Of a DNA stretch of 10,098 bases, positions 1 through 7,617 are shown piece by piece. How positions within the stretch are numbered: position 1 is the stretch's first letter; each line of letters begins with the position of its first letter. The DNA lies in contig RGEC01000070.1 in assembly GCA_009918425.1 (NCBI GenBank), positions 1 through 10,098 on the forward strand, read 5' to 3'. The notes under the pieces are model-generated. The model was not told where the DNA came from, searched no databases, and saw nothing but the letters and a program-made list of their open reading frames with translations. The position numbers and the translations under genes are program-made. The DNA is from Bacteroidota bacterium (GTDB lineage Bacteria > Bacteroidota > Bacteroidia > NS11-12g > UBA955).

Positions 1-50
1 ACTATATTTCTTTTACCATTTTATTACGCTGTTAATTCCTTACCTAAAAA
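1..50. other. Upstream region of the BASS transporter gene, incomplete
   Basis: These 50 AT-rich bases hold no ORF. TATATTTC at 3-10 is one base away from the TAnnTTTG -7 consensus and would leave a leader of about 35 bases, but a -33 element would fall outside the window. No Shine-Dalgarno sequence is present before the ATG at 51. Confidence 0.25.
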
Positions 51-944
51 ATGCCCATTGATATAAATATATTACTGAACATAGTCCTTGGCCTAATTAT
101 GTTCGGGTTGGGATTATCGCTCACAAAGGAAGACTTCAAACACCTGTTTGACCAACCCAGAGCGCTGAGCATCGGCCTTGCCTCTCAGATGCTGCTGCTT
201 CCATTCCTGGCATGGATTATTGCCAAACAAAGCGGTTTGGGTGCAGAAATGCAGGTAGGTATTATGATTTTATCGGTTTGTCCGGGCGGCATTACCAGCA
301 ACCTGGTAAGTTATTATGTAAAAGGCAATGTTGCGCTGGCTATCAGCCTGACCGTGTGCAATGCTCTGCTTTCACTGTTTACCATTCCATTTTTGGTAAA
401 TCTCTTTTTGCAACATTTTATGCATTCAGGCAAAATGATTGAACTACCATTCTGGAAAACAATGTTTGATATTTTCATCGTAACGGTAATGCCTGCCATG
501 CTTGGGATGCTGACACGCCATCAGTTTGGAAAGCACGCTGTAAAAACTGAAAAGTATCTCAATATTATTCTGCCGTTATTGCTGTTGATGGTGTTTGCAT
601 TTAAGTTTACGGCCGGCAGTGAAAAAGGCGGCACTGCGATGAGCGGAAATGATCTGCGCGATTTATCTGCCTGGATGATTGCATTGAATATTGCAAGCAT
701 GATTGCAGGCTATCTTGTTGGGATTTTGGGGCGCCTATCCTTTAAAAACCGCATAACCATTGCCGTTGAAGTGGGCCTGCACAACACAGCACTGGCCCTG
801 CTCATTGCGGGAGACAAATTGGGAATTCCCGCCATGGAAAAACCTGCCCTGGTATACGCACTGTATTCTTTTGTCATTACATTTCTGGTAGCCTGGGCTC
901 TTATGAAACTGGATCCTACGGTCAAAAAAGAAACAAATGCTTAA
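51..944 (+). CDS. Bile acid:sodium symporter (BASS/SBF) family transporter
   Basis: This 297-residue inner-membrane protein is mostly hydrophobic, with about nine or ten membrane segments, the usual size for bacterial BASS proteins. Family members move organic anions such as bile acids, pantoate or keto acids inward with sodium. Two family signatures are visible: Cys-Pro-Gly-Gly near residues 77-80 followed by the SNLVSYYVKGNVALAIS stretch (crossover region), and Glu-Val-Gly-Leu-His-Asn at 240-245 followed by TALALLIA, matching the conserved EVGxQN segment with His in place of the usual Gln. The N-terminus begins directly with a membrane helix, so the ATG at 51 is a sensible start. The DUF4403-like gene starts 19 bases downstream in the same direction. 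The substrate cannot be read from the sequence; bile acids are unlikely in a free-living bacterium. Confidence 0.93.
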   Translation: MPIDINILLNIVLGLIMFGLGLSLTKEDFKHLFDQPRALSIGLASQMLLLPFLAWIIAKQSGLGAEMQVGIMILSVCPGGITSNLVSYYVKGNVALAISLTVCNALLSLFTIPFLVNLFLQHFMHSGKMIELPFWKTMFDIFIVTVMPAMLGMLTRHQFGKHAVKTEKYLNIILPLLLLMVFAFKFTAGSEKGGTAMSGNDLRDLSAWMIALNIASMIAGYLVGILGRLSFKNRITIAVEVGLHNTALALLIAGDKLGIPAMEKPALVYALYSFVITFLVAWALMKLDPTVKKETNA

Positions 945-949
945 ATTTG
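942..949 (+). promoter_or_regulatory. TAnnTTTG -7 box upstream of the DUF4403-like gene
   Basis: TAAATTTG is an exact match to the Bacteroidota -7 consensus. It overlaps the stop codon of the transporter gene and ends 14 bases before the ATG at 964. No clear TTG/TTTG -33 element lies about 20 bases upstream. If active, it would give the lipoprotein gene its own transcript with a very short leader. Confidence 0.45.
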
Positions 950-963
950 TGCTGCCATTTTAA

Positions 964-2370
964 ATGCTATTTTCCATGTTTAGGAAATCATCTTTTTTAC
1001 CATTTTTCTTACTCCCTTCGCTTCTGATTATTCAGGGCTGTGGAGGCATTAAACCACAGGCTCCGGCAAATGCCAGCCAAACCCTTGCGCCAAAGCAGCT
1101 TCCGCCTATCGTTTCAAACATTCATATTCCCATCAGCGTTGAAATGAAACCTTTGTTCAAAATGGCCGATGACGCATTCGACAAAGAATTTAAAGGCAGC
1201 GACAAACCCTGTTCGGGCCTCCGCTATGATTATAAAGTAAAACGCGAACCCATTGAAATTTCAGGCAAGGGAAAAACCGTAAACTTAAATCTGGATATGG
1301 CCTACGGCTTTAAAGGAGAATACTGCGCAGCCTGCTTATTTGAGACCTGTGTAAACCCACCCATACCCTTCTCCTGTGGCTGGAATGAAAAACTACGTCG
1401 TGTAAAAGTAAAACTATCTTCAGACATCAGCATTCTGCCAAATTATCAGGTAAAATCCTCTTCCCGCTTTACAGATATTAAAACCATTGATCCCTGTGAA
1501 GTAACCTTTGCCAACATCAATATCAACAGTATTCTCCATAGCCAGCTCAAACCTCAGTTGGGCAAATTTGCAGAAATGATTGATGCGGAAGTTGCCAAAC
1601 AAAACCTGAAGCCCTACATTAAACCCATTTGGGATGCACTGCAGGAAGATATTAAAATTGACATGGTAGGATACCTGCGATTCCAGCCCAAAGAAATCAG
1701 TCTGGGTGAAATCAACATGAACGGATCTCAGCTCAGTTTTTCAGTAGGCCTGAAAGCTGCTCCAATCATTGCCACCAAACCTATATCCGCAATGCCATCT
1801 GAACTTCCCAATTTGTCGACCTACAAAAAAAGTTCAGGATTCGAGGTTTACACCGATCTCTACTTGAATTATGATACCCTTTCTCAGCAGGTTTACAGCA
1901 CCATAAAAGATCAGGTTTTTGAAATGGGCGGAAAGAAAATTAAGGTTACCTACCTGAAACTTTTTCCGGCCAAGGACAAGTTGGGTGTAGAGGTAGGTTT
2001 TACAGGAAGCAATAAAGGTGTTTTTTATTTGCTGAGCGTACCTGAATTTGATGCAAAAACTTCCAAGCTTCTTTTAAAACAGGTGGAATTCGATATTGCC
2101 ACCAAAAATGTACTGATAAAATCTGCCAAGTGGCTGCTGGATGAAACCATCCGCAAAAAACTGGAAGAACAGATGGTGTTTGATGTTTCCGATCTGGTGA
2201 AACTTACCCGAGAATCCATCCATGCATCTTTGAACCAAAAAATGGATTACGGGGTGCGCTTACAAGGCAGCCTGGAAGAACTCGATATCAAAGACTACAG
2301 CATTCAGGCTGATGCATTGCTGATTAGGTCTCTCACCAAAGGAAACCTGCAGGTTTTCGTAAACCAGTAG
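964..2370 (+). CDS. DUF4403-like exported lipoprotein
   Basis: The 468-residue product begins with a positively charged, hydrophobic signal sequence ending in a lipobox-like Ile-Gln-Gly-Cys, putting the lipidated Cys at residue 26. No Asp follows the Cys, so outer-membrane sorting is plausible. The rest resembles the DUF4403 family: a KPCSGLRYDYKV segment, a Cys-rich stretch (YCAAC, ETC, FSCGW) followed by regular beta-type segments, DPCEVTF, then a long repeat-like beta region ending with a segment about ligand-free basal activity of unknown role. The family is common in Bacteroidota and Proteobacteria and has no established function; a lipid-binding tubular-type fold has been suggested for similar proteins, which I treat as unproven. 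An in-frame ATG at 976 would give an equally good signal peptide. The six cysteines of the mature part suggest disulfides in the periplasm. Confidence 0.8.
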   Translation: MLFSMFRKSSFLPFFLLPSLLIIQGCGGIKPQAPANASQTLAPKQLPPIVSNIHIPISVEMKPLFKMADDAFDKEFKGSDKPCSGLRYDYKVKREPIEISGKGKTVNLNLDMAYGFKGEYCAACLFETCVNPPIPFSCGWNEKLRRVKVKLSSDISILPNYQVKSSSRFTDIKTIDPCEVTFANININSILHSQLKPQLGKFAEMIDAEVAKQNLKPYIKPIWDALQEDIKIDMVGYLRFQPKEISLGEINMNGSQLSFSVGLKAAPIIATKPISAMPSELPNLSTYKKSSGFEVYTDLYLNYDTLSQQVYSTIKDQVFEMGGKKIKVTYLKLFPAKDKLGVEVGFTGSNKGVFYLLSVPEFDAKTSKLLLKQVEFDIATKNVLIKSAKWLLDETIRKKLEEQMVFDVSDLVKLTRESIHASLNQKMDYGVRLQGSLEELDIKDYSIQADALLIRSLTKGNLQVFVNQ

Positions 2371-2429
2371 GCGTGTCCACTGAATTGAACGTGTGAACAA
2401 GCCATAAGCGAGACAGGCCGGGCGCCCTC
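2371..2429. other. Intergenic spacer with a GC-rich palindromic end
   Basis: This short gap between the two lipoprotein genes has no credible ORF. Its 3' part is clearly more GC-rich than the flanking coding sequence and contains GGCCGGGCGCCC (2417-2428), which includes the 8-base palindrome GGGCGCCC. CGTGT occurs twice in the first half. There is no U-run, so it does not look like an intrinsic terminator. Confidence 0.4.
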
Positions 2430-2437
2430 TACATTTG
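2430..2437 (+). promoter_or_regulatory. TAnnTTTG -7 box abutting the OmpA-domain lipoprotein start
   Basis: TACATTTG matches the Bacteroidota -7 consensus exactly and ends five bases before the ATG at 2443. A transcript starting a few bases after this box would have essentially no leader. The in-frame GTG at 2437 uses the last G of the box, which argues against it as the start codon. No good -33 element is visible. Confidence 0.55.
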
Positions 2438-2442
2438 TGAGG

Positions 2443-3111
2443 ATGAAATATGCGTGGTTGTTTCTGGCAGGATTAATGATGACTGCCTGTGTTACCAAGA
2501 AAAAGTACCAGGAACTGGAGAATTCCAAAAAGGAACTGGAGCAAAAATTAAACAAAAAAATCGGGGATTGCGAGACCCAAAGCGCTGAATATCTTGGCAG
2601 AGTGAGCGAGCTGGATGGTAATATTGCCGCACTCGACAGACGCATTGGATTTCTGCACGATTCGTTAAGCAACTGCAGGGTAAAACTCGCTGAAAACCAG
2701 GATTATATTCGCGGTTTGGGTGATCGGCTTGACGAACAGAAGAAACGACTGGCCGCAGAGCTTGATACAAAAAACAAAATACTGCAAACCAAAGAACTGG
2801 AACTGGCAGGGGCGCTGAATAAAAAACCGGATGTAACGGTAAATGTGGAAGGACATACCGACAATAAGCCCATGAATGGGGAAAAAATTAAAGACAACTG
2901 GGACCTAAGTGTTTTGCGTGCCACCAGCATTGTGCGTATTCTCAGTGAAGAGGGCAAAATGAGTGCTTCCCGCATTACCGCCAGCGGCAGAGGAGAAACT
3001 AATCCTATTTCAGATAACGGCACTGCAGAAGGCAGAGCCAAAAACCGCCGCACGGAAATTATCCTTACCCCCAAGCTGGATAAAATCTTCGAGATCCTAA
3101 ACAATAACTGA
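2443..3111 (+). CDS. OmpA-domain peptidoglycan-binding lipoprotein, shortened domain
   Basis: From the ATG at 2443 the product has 222 residues. A short signal peptide ends at Met-Thr-Ala-Cys, with lipidated Cys16. A Lys/Glu-rich coiled coil covers roughly residues 20-115. The C-terminal OmpA-like domain shows GHTD (138-140 region), NWDLS, RITASGRGE and NRRTEI (201-206). Asp140 and Arg159 correspond to the pair that binds diaminopimelate in this family, so the protein probably links the outer membrane to the cell wall. Oddly, the strand and helix that normally precede the VEGHTD strand (the LLFxSGSA...G...L segment) are missing: the coiled coil runs almost straight into KKPDVTVNVEGHTD. The length is also well short of the roughly 280-300 residues usual for this Bacteroidota type. 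A GTG at 2437 would add two residues but lies in the promoter box. rlmH follows after five bases. Confidence 0.87.
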   Translation: MKYAWLFLAGLMMTACVTKKKYQELENSKKELEQKLNKKIGDCETQSAEYLGRVSELDGNIAALDRRIGFLHDSLSNCRVKLAENQDYIRGLGDRLDEQKKRLAAELDTKNKILQTKELELAGALNKKPDVTVNVEGHTDNKPMNGEKIKDNWDLSVLRATSIVRILSEEGKMSASRITASGRGETNPISDNGTAEGRAKNRRTEIILTPKLDKIFEILNNN

Positions 3112-3116
3112 TTGCC

Positions 3117-3578
3117 TTGAGCATTCTCATTGCTGCCATCGAAAACCATAAGGATCAGGCTATCGATGTACTGTGCGAAAAATACCTGCAACGACTAACA
3201 GGGCCATGGAAAACAACCCTGCAAAGACTTCCTGCGGCGAGGGTAAAAGAGCCGGAAAAACAAAAGCAGGTTGAGACCGAGACGCTGCAGAAAATCATCA
3301 AACCGGAAGATGTGGTAATGCTCTGTGATGAAAATGGCAAAACCCTTACCAGTCAGGCTTTTTCAAATCTCATTCAAGGTAAATTGGATACACTTCGCGG
3401 ACGCCTCATAATTGGAATTGGCGGATCGTACGGTTTCATGCCTGAGTTTTTGAAAACCCATAATTGTATCCGCTTGTCCGACATGACCCTGCCCCACCAC
3501 CTGGCAAGACTTATGCTATGCGAACAATTATACCGCGCCATGAGCATTCAAAAAGGAAGTGCTTATCACCATGCCTGA
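3117..3578 (+). CDS. rlmH: 23S rRNA (pseudouridine-1915-N3)-methyltransferase RlmH
   Basis: RlmH is a SPOUT-class, SAM-dependent enzyme that methylates pseudouridine 1915 in helix 69 of 23S rRNA on the assembled ribosome. The 153-residue length fits the family (about 155). Visible signatures are LCDENGKTLTSQAFSNLI in the middle, the SAM-site loop IGIGGSYGF with Gly-Gly-Ser-Tyr-Gly at 102-106, and the C-terminal knot segment LSDMTLPHHLARLMLCEQLYRA ending in Tyr-His-His. The start is a TTG: the frame is closed by a TAA at 3105, the first in-frame ATG lies around codon 68 past essential sequence, and the TTG aligns with the normal N-terminus. It begins five bases after the OmpA-domain lipoprotein stop, so translational coupling is likely. 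argS follows after 24 bases. The identity is secure; the start codon is less so. Confidence 0.94.
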   Translation: MSILIAAIENHKDQAIDVLCEKYLQRLTGPWKTTLQRLPAARVKEPEKQKQVETETLQKIIKPEDVVMLCDENGKTLTSQAFSNLIQGKLDTLRGRLIIGIGGSYGFMPEFLKTHNCIRLSDMTLPHHLARLMLCEQLYRAMSIQKGSAYHHA

Positions 3579-3602
3579 TATTTTGCGTATTTTCGCGGTA
3601 AA

Positions 3603-5372
3603 ATGAATATTGAACAGGAATTATCGCTGCAGATTGGCCATGCCATCACCGAATTGTACGGAGAAAATCCGCTAGCGGTAAAACTGGAAAAAACCAATAA
3701 GGATTTTGAAGGCAGTTACACTTTTGTGGTATTTCCATTGCTCCGCATCAGCAAAAAAAACCCACAGGATACCGCCACTGAAATAGGAGAAAAACTGCTC
3801 CAAATCGGCAATCCCGTTGTTGCCTACAACGTTATCAAAGGCTTTCTGAACATAACCATCAGCAACAATGTTTGGCATCAGCTCTTGCAACAGCATTGGA
3901 ATAATGCATCGTACGGCCTGAAAAGCAATACAGAAGGCCGTGTGATGGTTGAATACTCCTCGCCCAACACCAATAAACCCCTTCACCTGGGACACATCCG
4001 AAACAACCTGCTGGGATACAGCATAGCCGAGATCATGAAGGCCGGTGGTTATGAGGTTATCAAAGCCAATCTCATTAACGACAGAGGCATCCATATATGC
4101 AAAAGCATGCTCGCATGGCAACTTTTTGGAAACGGTGAAACGCCGGAAAGCAGCGGCATGAAAGGCGATCACCTGGTAGGAAAATATTACGTTGCTTTCG
4201 ACAAGGCCTACAAAGCAGAAATAGATTCGCTGGTTGATGGCGGCATGAACAAGGAAGAGGCCGAAAAATCAGCACCTATTCTGTTGCAAACCCAGGAAAT
4301 GCTCAGGCAGTGGGAAGCCGGAAATCCCGAGGTGATTAAACTATGGGAAACCATGAACGGCTGGGTTTACAAAGGATTTGACCACACCTACAAACGCCTG
4401 GGAGTAGATTTTGATAAGTATTATTACGAAAGCAACACCTATACACTGGGTAAGGATATTGTGACCGAAGGACTGGAGAAAGGTGTGTTTTACCGCAAGG
4501 AAGACGGTTCTGTATGGATAGATCTCACCGCGGAAGGACTTGACCATAAACTTGTGCTTCGCAAAGACGGAACTTCAGTCTACATCACCCAAGATATTGG
4601 CACTGCAGATCAAAAATTCAAGGAATTCGGTGCAGAAAAGAGCATTTATGTTGTTGGCAATGAGCAGGATTATCACTTCAAAGTATTATTCCTCATCATG
4701 CAAAAACTGGGTCGCAGCTACGCCCCAGGCATGTATCACCTCAGCTATGGCATGGTGGATTTGCCCAGCGGAAAAATGAAAAGTCGGGAAGGAACCGTGG
4801 TGGATGCTGACGACCTGCTGGATGAAATGCACGAAACCGCCAAGGCAAAAACGTTGGAACTGGGGAAAACAGAAGGCATGGAAGAGACCGAACTGAATAC
4901 CCTGTTCGAAAAACTGGGTCTGGCAGCACTGAAATTCTTCATTCTGAAAGTGGATCCCAAAAAACGCATGCTGTTCAACCCACAGGAGAGCATCGATTTT
5001 CAAGGCGATACAGGACCTTTTGTGCTGTACACGTATGCGCGCATTCAAAGCATGCTGAAACAGGCAGGCTCAGACTGGCAATCCCCGGCAGCTGAAATTT
5101 CATGGCATACGGCAGAAAAAGAGACCCTGGAATGCCTGTACGGTTTTCCGGAGGCGGTTCACAATGCATGTCGAGAATTTAGTCCTGCAATTATTGCCCA
5201 TTATAGCCTTGAGCTGGCCAAAGCGTTCAATAGACTCTACAATGAATTGTCGTTTCTGAAAGAACCAGATGCAGCCAAACGGGCAGCTAGGCTACAGATT
5301 GCGGCATTCACAGCCAATACCCTCGAAAATGCATGTCGATTGATGGGCATTTCTATGGTAGAACGTATGTAA
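3603..5372 (+). CDS. argS: Arginyl-tRNA synthetase
   Basis: This class I synthetase charges tRNA-Arg with arginine using ATP in the cytoplasm. The 589-residue protein has the expected order: an N-terminal additional domain (about 1-110) that recognises the tRNA elbow; the catalytic core with EYSSPNTNKPLHLGHIRN, whose HIGH-type motif HLGH is at 128-131; an insertion; the KMSKS-type loop as KMKSR at 391-395; and a C-terminal DALR anticodon-binding helical domain starting near GPFVLYTYARIQS and ending LMGISMVERM. All parts are present with no sign of truncation. The ATG at 3603 has no Shine-Dalgarno sequence, as is normal for this phylum. It closes a compact run with the OmpA-domain lipoprotein and rlmH, and its stop lies four bases from the end of the convergent barrel gene. 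Confidence 0.98.
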   Translation: MNIEQELSLQIGHAITELYGENPLAVKLEKTNKDFEGSYTFVVFPLLRISKKNPQDTATEIGEKLLQIGNPVVAYNVIKGFLNITISNNVWHQLLQQHWNNASYGLKSNTEGRVMVEYSSPNTNKPLHLGHIRNNLLGYSIAEIMKAGGYEVIKANLINDRGIHICKSMLAWQLFGNGETPESSGMKGDHLVGKYYVAFDKAYKAEIDSLVDGGMNKEEAEKSAPILLQTQEMLRQWEAGNPEVIKLWETMNGWVYKGFDHTYKRLGVDFDKYYYESNTYTLGKDIVTEGLEKGVFYRKEDGSVWIDLTAEGLDHKLVLRKDGTSVYITQDIGTADQKFKEFGAEKSIYVVGNEQDYHFKVLFLIMQKLGRSYAPGMYHLSYGMVDLPSGKMKSREGTVVDADDLLDEMHETAKAKTLELGKTEGMEETELNTLFEKLGLAALKFFILKVDPKKRMLFNPQESIDFQGDTGPFVLYTYARIQSMLKQAGSDWQSPAAEISWHTAEKETLECLYGFPEAVHNACREFSPAIIAHYSLELAKAFNRLYNELSFLKEPDAAKRAARLQIAAFTANTLENACRLMGISMVERM

Positions 5373-5376
5373 TTCC

Positions 5377-6177
5377 TTACTTTTCCTCGTTTAGTTTAAA
5401 AATCAGACCTGCCTCCATTCCCAACTGCGGCAGGAATATGGTTTGAGCCCCTGTTGCCGATGGGAGTAGTGGTATACGAAGTCGGGTATGCACAAAAGCA
5501 TTAGTTTTTTTGAACATGATATAATCAGCCTTATACCCCAAATTAATCCATATATTGGCCGGAAAACCCTGTAAATAATCATCTTTGACTGAAATACGCG
5601 ATTCTCCGTTACTGTGAGAGAAACCCAGGGTCTCTACCATAACCCTGTCGCGAACAAGCGCACCGGCTGAAAGACCATAAGTCCACCACAGATCAAATTC
5701 CTTAAAATTGTGTCTATAACCTTCGGCACTCTTGGTTTTCAGGTAGGAGAACTCCAAATAATGATACCTAAAATCCTGATTAATCTGCAAATGACCAGAG
5801 CCCACCAAACCTGCAACGATTCCAATTTTTGGGTGAATTGTGTCTCCCAAATGAACCTGCGTAATGGAGCGTCTGAAACCTACTGTAGTATATGCCAAAC
5901 CCATTGATATAGCTTCCAGTGCGTTCTTTTTGCGTGTATAGGCCACCCCGAAATTAAGGTTTTGACCGGGACGGTCGCCTTTGTTAAGCGAGTCACGAAA
6001 AACCATATCAGAGGCATAGTATTTTTCAGGCACTTTACAGTCGGTCATAAGCCTAAAACCAAGATTGGGTGCTATATACACATGCAGATTTTGCTCGTCT
6101 TTATTGCGCTGAGCCTTGGCCGTATTGACCAGACCCAGCAATATTAAACATCCAAAAACTATTTGTTTTATTCCCAT
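5377..6177 (-). CDS. Uncharacterised outer-membrane beta-barrel protein
   Basis: The 266-residue product has a typical Sec signal peptide (hydrophobic core FGCLILLGLV, cleavage likely after Ala-Lys-Ala at residue 22). The mature part is rich in alternating polar/hydrophobic segments with many Tyr, Phe and Gly (for example LNFGVAYTRK, AISMGLAYTTVGFR, YHYLEFSYLK, WINLGYKADY), and ends in PQLGMEAGLIFKL, which resembles a closing barrel strand. This supports a small outer-membrane barrel of perhaps eight to twelve strands; the strand count is inference. I do not recognise a named family. Its ATG lies inside the last codons of the upstream MATE gene, overlapping by 10 bases, so the two are probably co-transcribed and translationally coupled. 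Whether the barrel aids export by the MATE protein is speculation. Confidence 0.75.
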   Translation of the reverse strand: MGIKQIVFGCLILLGLVNTAKAQRNKDEQNLHVYIAPNLGFRLMTDCKVPEKYYASDMVFRDSLNKGDRPGQNLNFGVAYTRKKNALEAISMGLAYTTVGFRRSITQVHLGDTIHPKIGIVAGLVGSGHLQINQDFRYHYLEFSYLKTKSAEGYRHNFKEFDLWWTYGLSAGALVRDRVMVETLGFSHSNGESRISVKDDYLQGFPANIWINLGYKADYIMFKKTNAFVHTRLRIPLLPSATGAQTIFLPQLGMEAGLIFKLNEEK

Positions 6178-7520
6178 TGTAAGCGATTTAATCTATGATA
6201 AAAGCGCCACACACCAAAAGCGGCGGCGATGAAAAGGCCAAGTGTAAATCCGGTCCATATTCCAAAAACTTTACCATCAAGGATGATTCCGAGCACATAA
6301 GAAGCCGGCAGCGAAATTACCCAATAAGAAATTACAGATATGAGAGATGACCATTTTACATCGGTGATACCCCGAAGCAGGTTCATGGCACCTGCCTGTA
6401 TACCATCAGCCAGCTGGAAAAGAGCCGCCAGAAAGAATAAGGGAAGTATGACTGGCATAACCTCAGTTTCAACCCCATACCAACCGGCAATTTGCTCGTT
6501 GAAAAGCACAAAAATACAGGCATTCACCAGCTGAAAAACCACCACAATAAAGAACGTAGCGTGGGCCACTTTTCGTATAGCTTCACGGTTTTTCTCGCCG
6601 TATGCATTCCCAACAAGGATGCTGCCTGCCACAGCCAAACCACTTACAACCATATAGGCTACAGAAGCTACATTGAGTGCTACGGCGTGTGCCGCCACCT
6701 GAGCTGTTCCGAGCCAGCCCACCATAAGTCCTGAGATACTGAAGCAAGCCCATTCGGCAAACGTCTGCAGACCCACAGGCAACCCAAGCTTCCAAAGTGC
6801 GGAAAGTTGAATTTTTATTTCATTCCATGCGGGCATTCTTGCAGGTCGATAGGCTGACAAAAAGCCTGAATATCGGATATACCAGATACCCGACAGGGCC
6901 ATACCCACACGCGCAATTAAGGTAGCCCAGGCTGCGCCCAACATACCCATTTCCGGTAATCCCATGTTGCCATAAATAAGCCCGTAATTTAAAAGCACAT
7001 TCAGTCCAAGGCCGCCAAATGTAATAGACATGGCCACTTTGGTATGACCCAGCCCATCTGTGTATTGCCTCGATGCAGTAGACAATAGCATAGGTAAAGC
7101 TGAATAATTGATAATGCGTAAAAAATCAGGGGTAAGCCTGTTAATACTCTCCGCCTGACCTAACCATTCGAAATTACGAATGATAATTTCCAGTATGGTA
7201 AACTGACAAAGAAAAAGCAACATAGCAGCCACCTGACCGGCCCGGTATGTGGTAAAAGTCTCCTGCCGCAAACCTTCACCATATTGAATACTGACACGGG
7301 AACTGATGGCAAACATCACACCGAAGGTTACACTCGAAACCATAAAGAAAATACTGTTGGCCTGGTTTGCAGCTGCCAGTACATCCTTCCCAAGTCTTCC
7401 CACCATCAAGGTATCTGCCACCCCCATGAGCACGATGCCTAACTGACCCATGATGATGGGTATAGCGAGAGTAAACGTTTGAATTACCGTGGCGCGGTGA
7501 GGGGAAAGAAAGCGTTTCAA
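6168..7520 (-). CDS. MATE family multidrug/toxic-compound exporter
   Basis: The roughly 450-residue protein has twelve predicted membrane segments in two related halves, the MatE arrangement. MATE proteins export cationic drugs, dyes or metabolites across the inner membrane in exchange for sodium or protons. The first half carries PIIMGQLGIVLMGVADTLMVGRLG, the classic N-terminal signature; the second half starts around LGLPVGLQTFAEWACFSISGLMVGWLG. The frame's first possible start is a TTG at 7529, but this lies within a TAnnTTTG promoter box, so I prefer the TTG at 7520. There is no ATG before residue 27 of the longer form, inside the first helix. Coupling ion and substrate cannot be read out. 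The gene overlaps the downstream barrel gene and diverges from the RluA-like gene. Confidence 0.94.
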   Translation of the reverse strand: MKRFLSPHRATVIQTFTLAIPIIMGQLGIVLMGVADTLMVGRLGKDVLAAANQANSIFFMVSSVTFGVMFAISSRVSIQYGEGLRQETFTTYRAGQVAAMLLFLCQFTILEIIIRNFEWLGQAESINRLTPDFLRIINYSALPMLLSTASRQYTDGLGHTKVAMSITFGGLGLNVLLNYGLIYGNMGLPEMGMLGAAWATLIARVGMALSGIWYIRYSGFLSAYRPARMPAWNEIKIQLSALWKLGLPVGLQTFAEWACFSISGLMVGWLGTAQVAAHAVALNVASVAYMVVSGLAVAGSILVGNAYGEKNREAIRKVAHATFFIVVVFQLVNACIFVLFNEQIAGWYGVETEVMPVILPLFFLAALFQLADGIQAGAMNLLRGITDVKWSSLISVISYWVISLPASYVLGIILDGKVFGIWTGFTLGLFIAAAFGVWRFYHRLNRLQWE

Positions 7521-7526
7521 GAACTG

Positions 7527-7534
7527 CAAAAGTA
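7527..7534 (-). promoter_or_regulatory. TAnnTTTG -7 box for the MATE-barrel operon
   Basis: On the minus strand this reads TACTTTTG, an exact match to the Bacteroidota -7 consensus. It ends six bases before the TTG at 7520, and its own final TTG is the alternative start codon at 7529. A TTG lies 12 bases upstream of it, too close for a normal -33 element. It predicts a nearly leaderless message. Confidence 0.55.
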
Positions 7535-7605
7535 AGGGTGTAAGGTCAATTGGCAGACATACTCCAAGACCGTTTCTGTTAAAAAAGAAAACTACCTGAA
7601 AACAC

Positions 7606-7613
7606 TAACTTTG
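7606..7613 (+). promoter_or_regulatory. TAnnTTTG -7 box for the RluA-like gene
   Basis: TAACTTTG matches the Bacteroidota -7 consensus exactly and ends four bases before the ATG at 7618. No TTG is present at the expected -33 distance. Together with the minus-strand box at 7527-7534 it makes the roughly 90-base region a divergent promoter pair. Confidence 0.6.
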
Positions 7614-7617
7614 CCCC

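Noticed and set aside
2304..2672. Long minus-strand frame across the OmpA-domain gene start
   Set aside because: It lies opposite well-supported coding sequence on the plus strand and its product has no recognisable features.
2703..3191. 162-codon minus-strand frame
   Set aside because: It is antisense to the OmpA-like domain and rlmH start, both of which have clear family motifs; serine-rich low-information product.
3579..3585. TATTTTG before argS as a -7 promoter box
   Set aside because: Its internal spacing is one base short of TAnnTTTG and argS lies in a compact run with rlmH, so a separate promoter is not needed.
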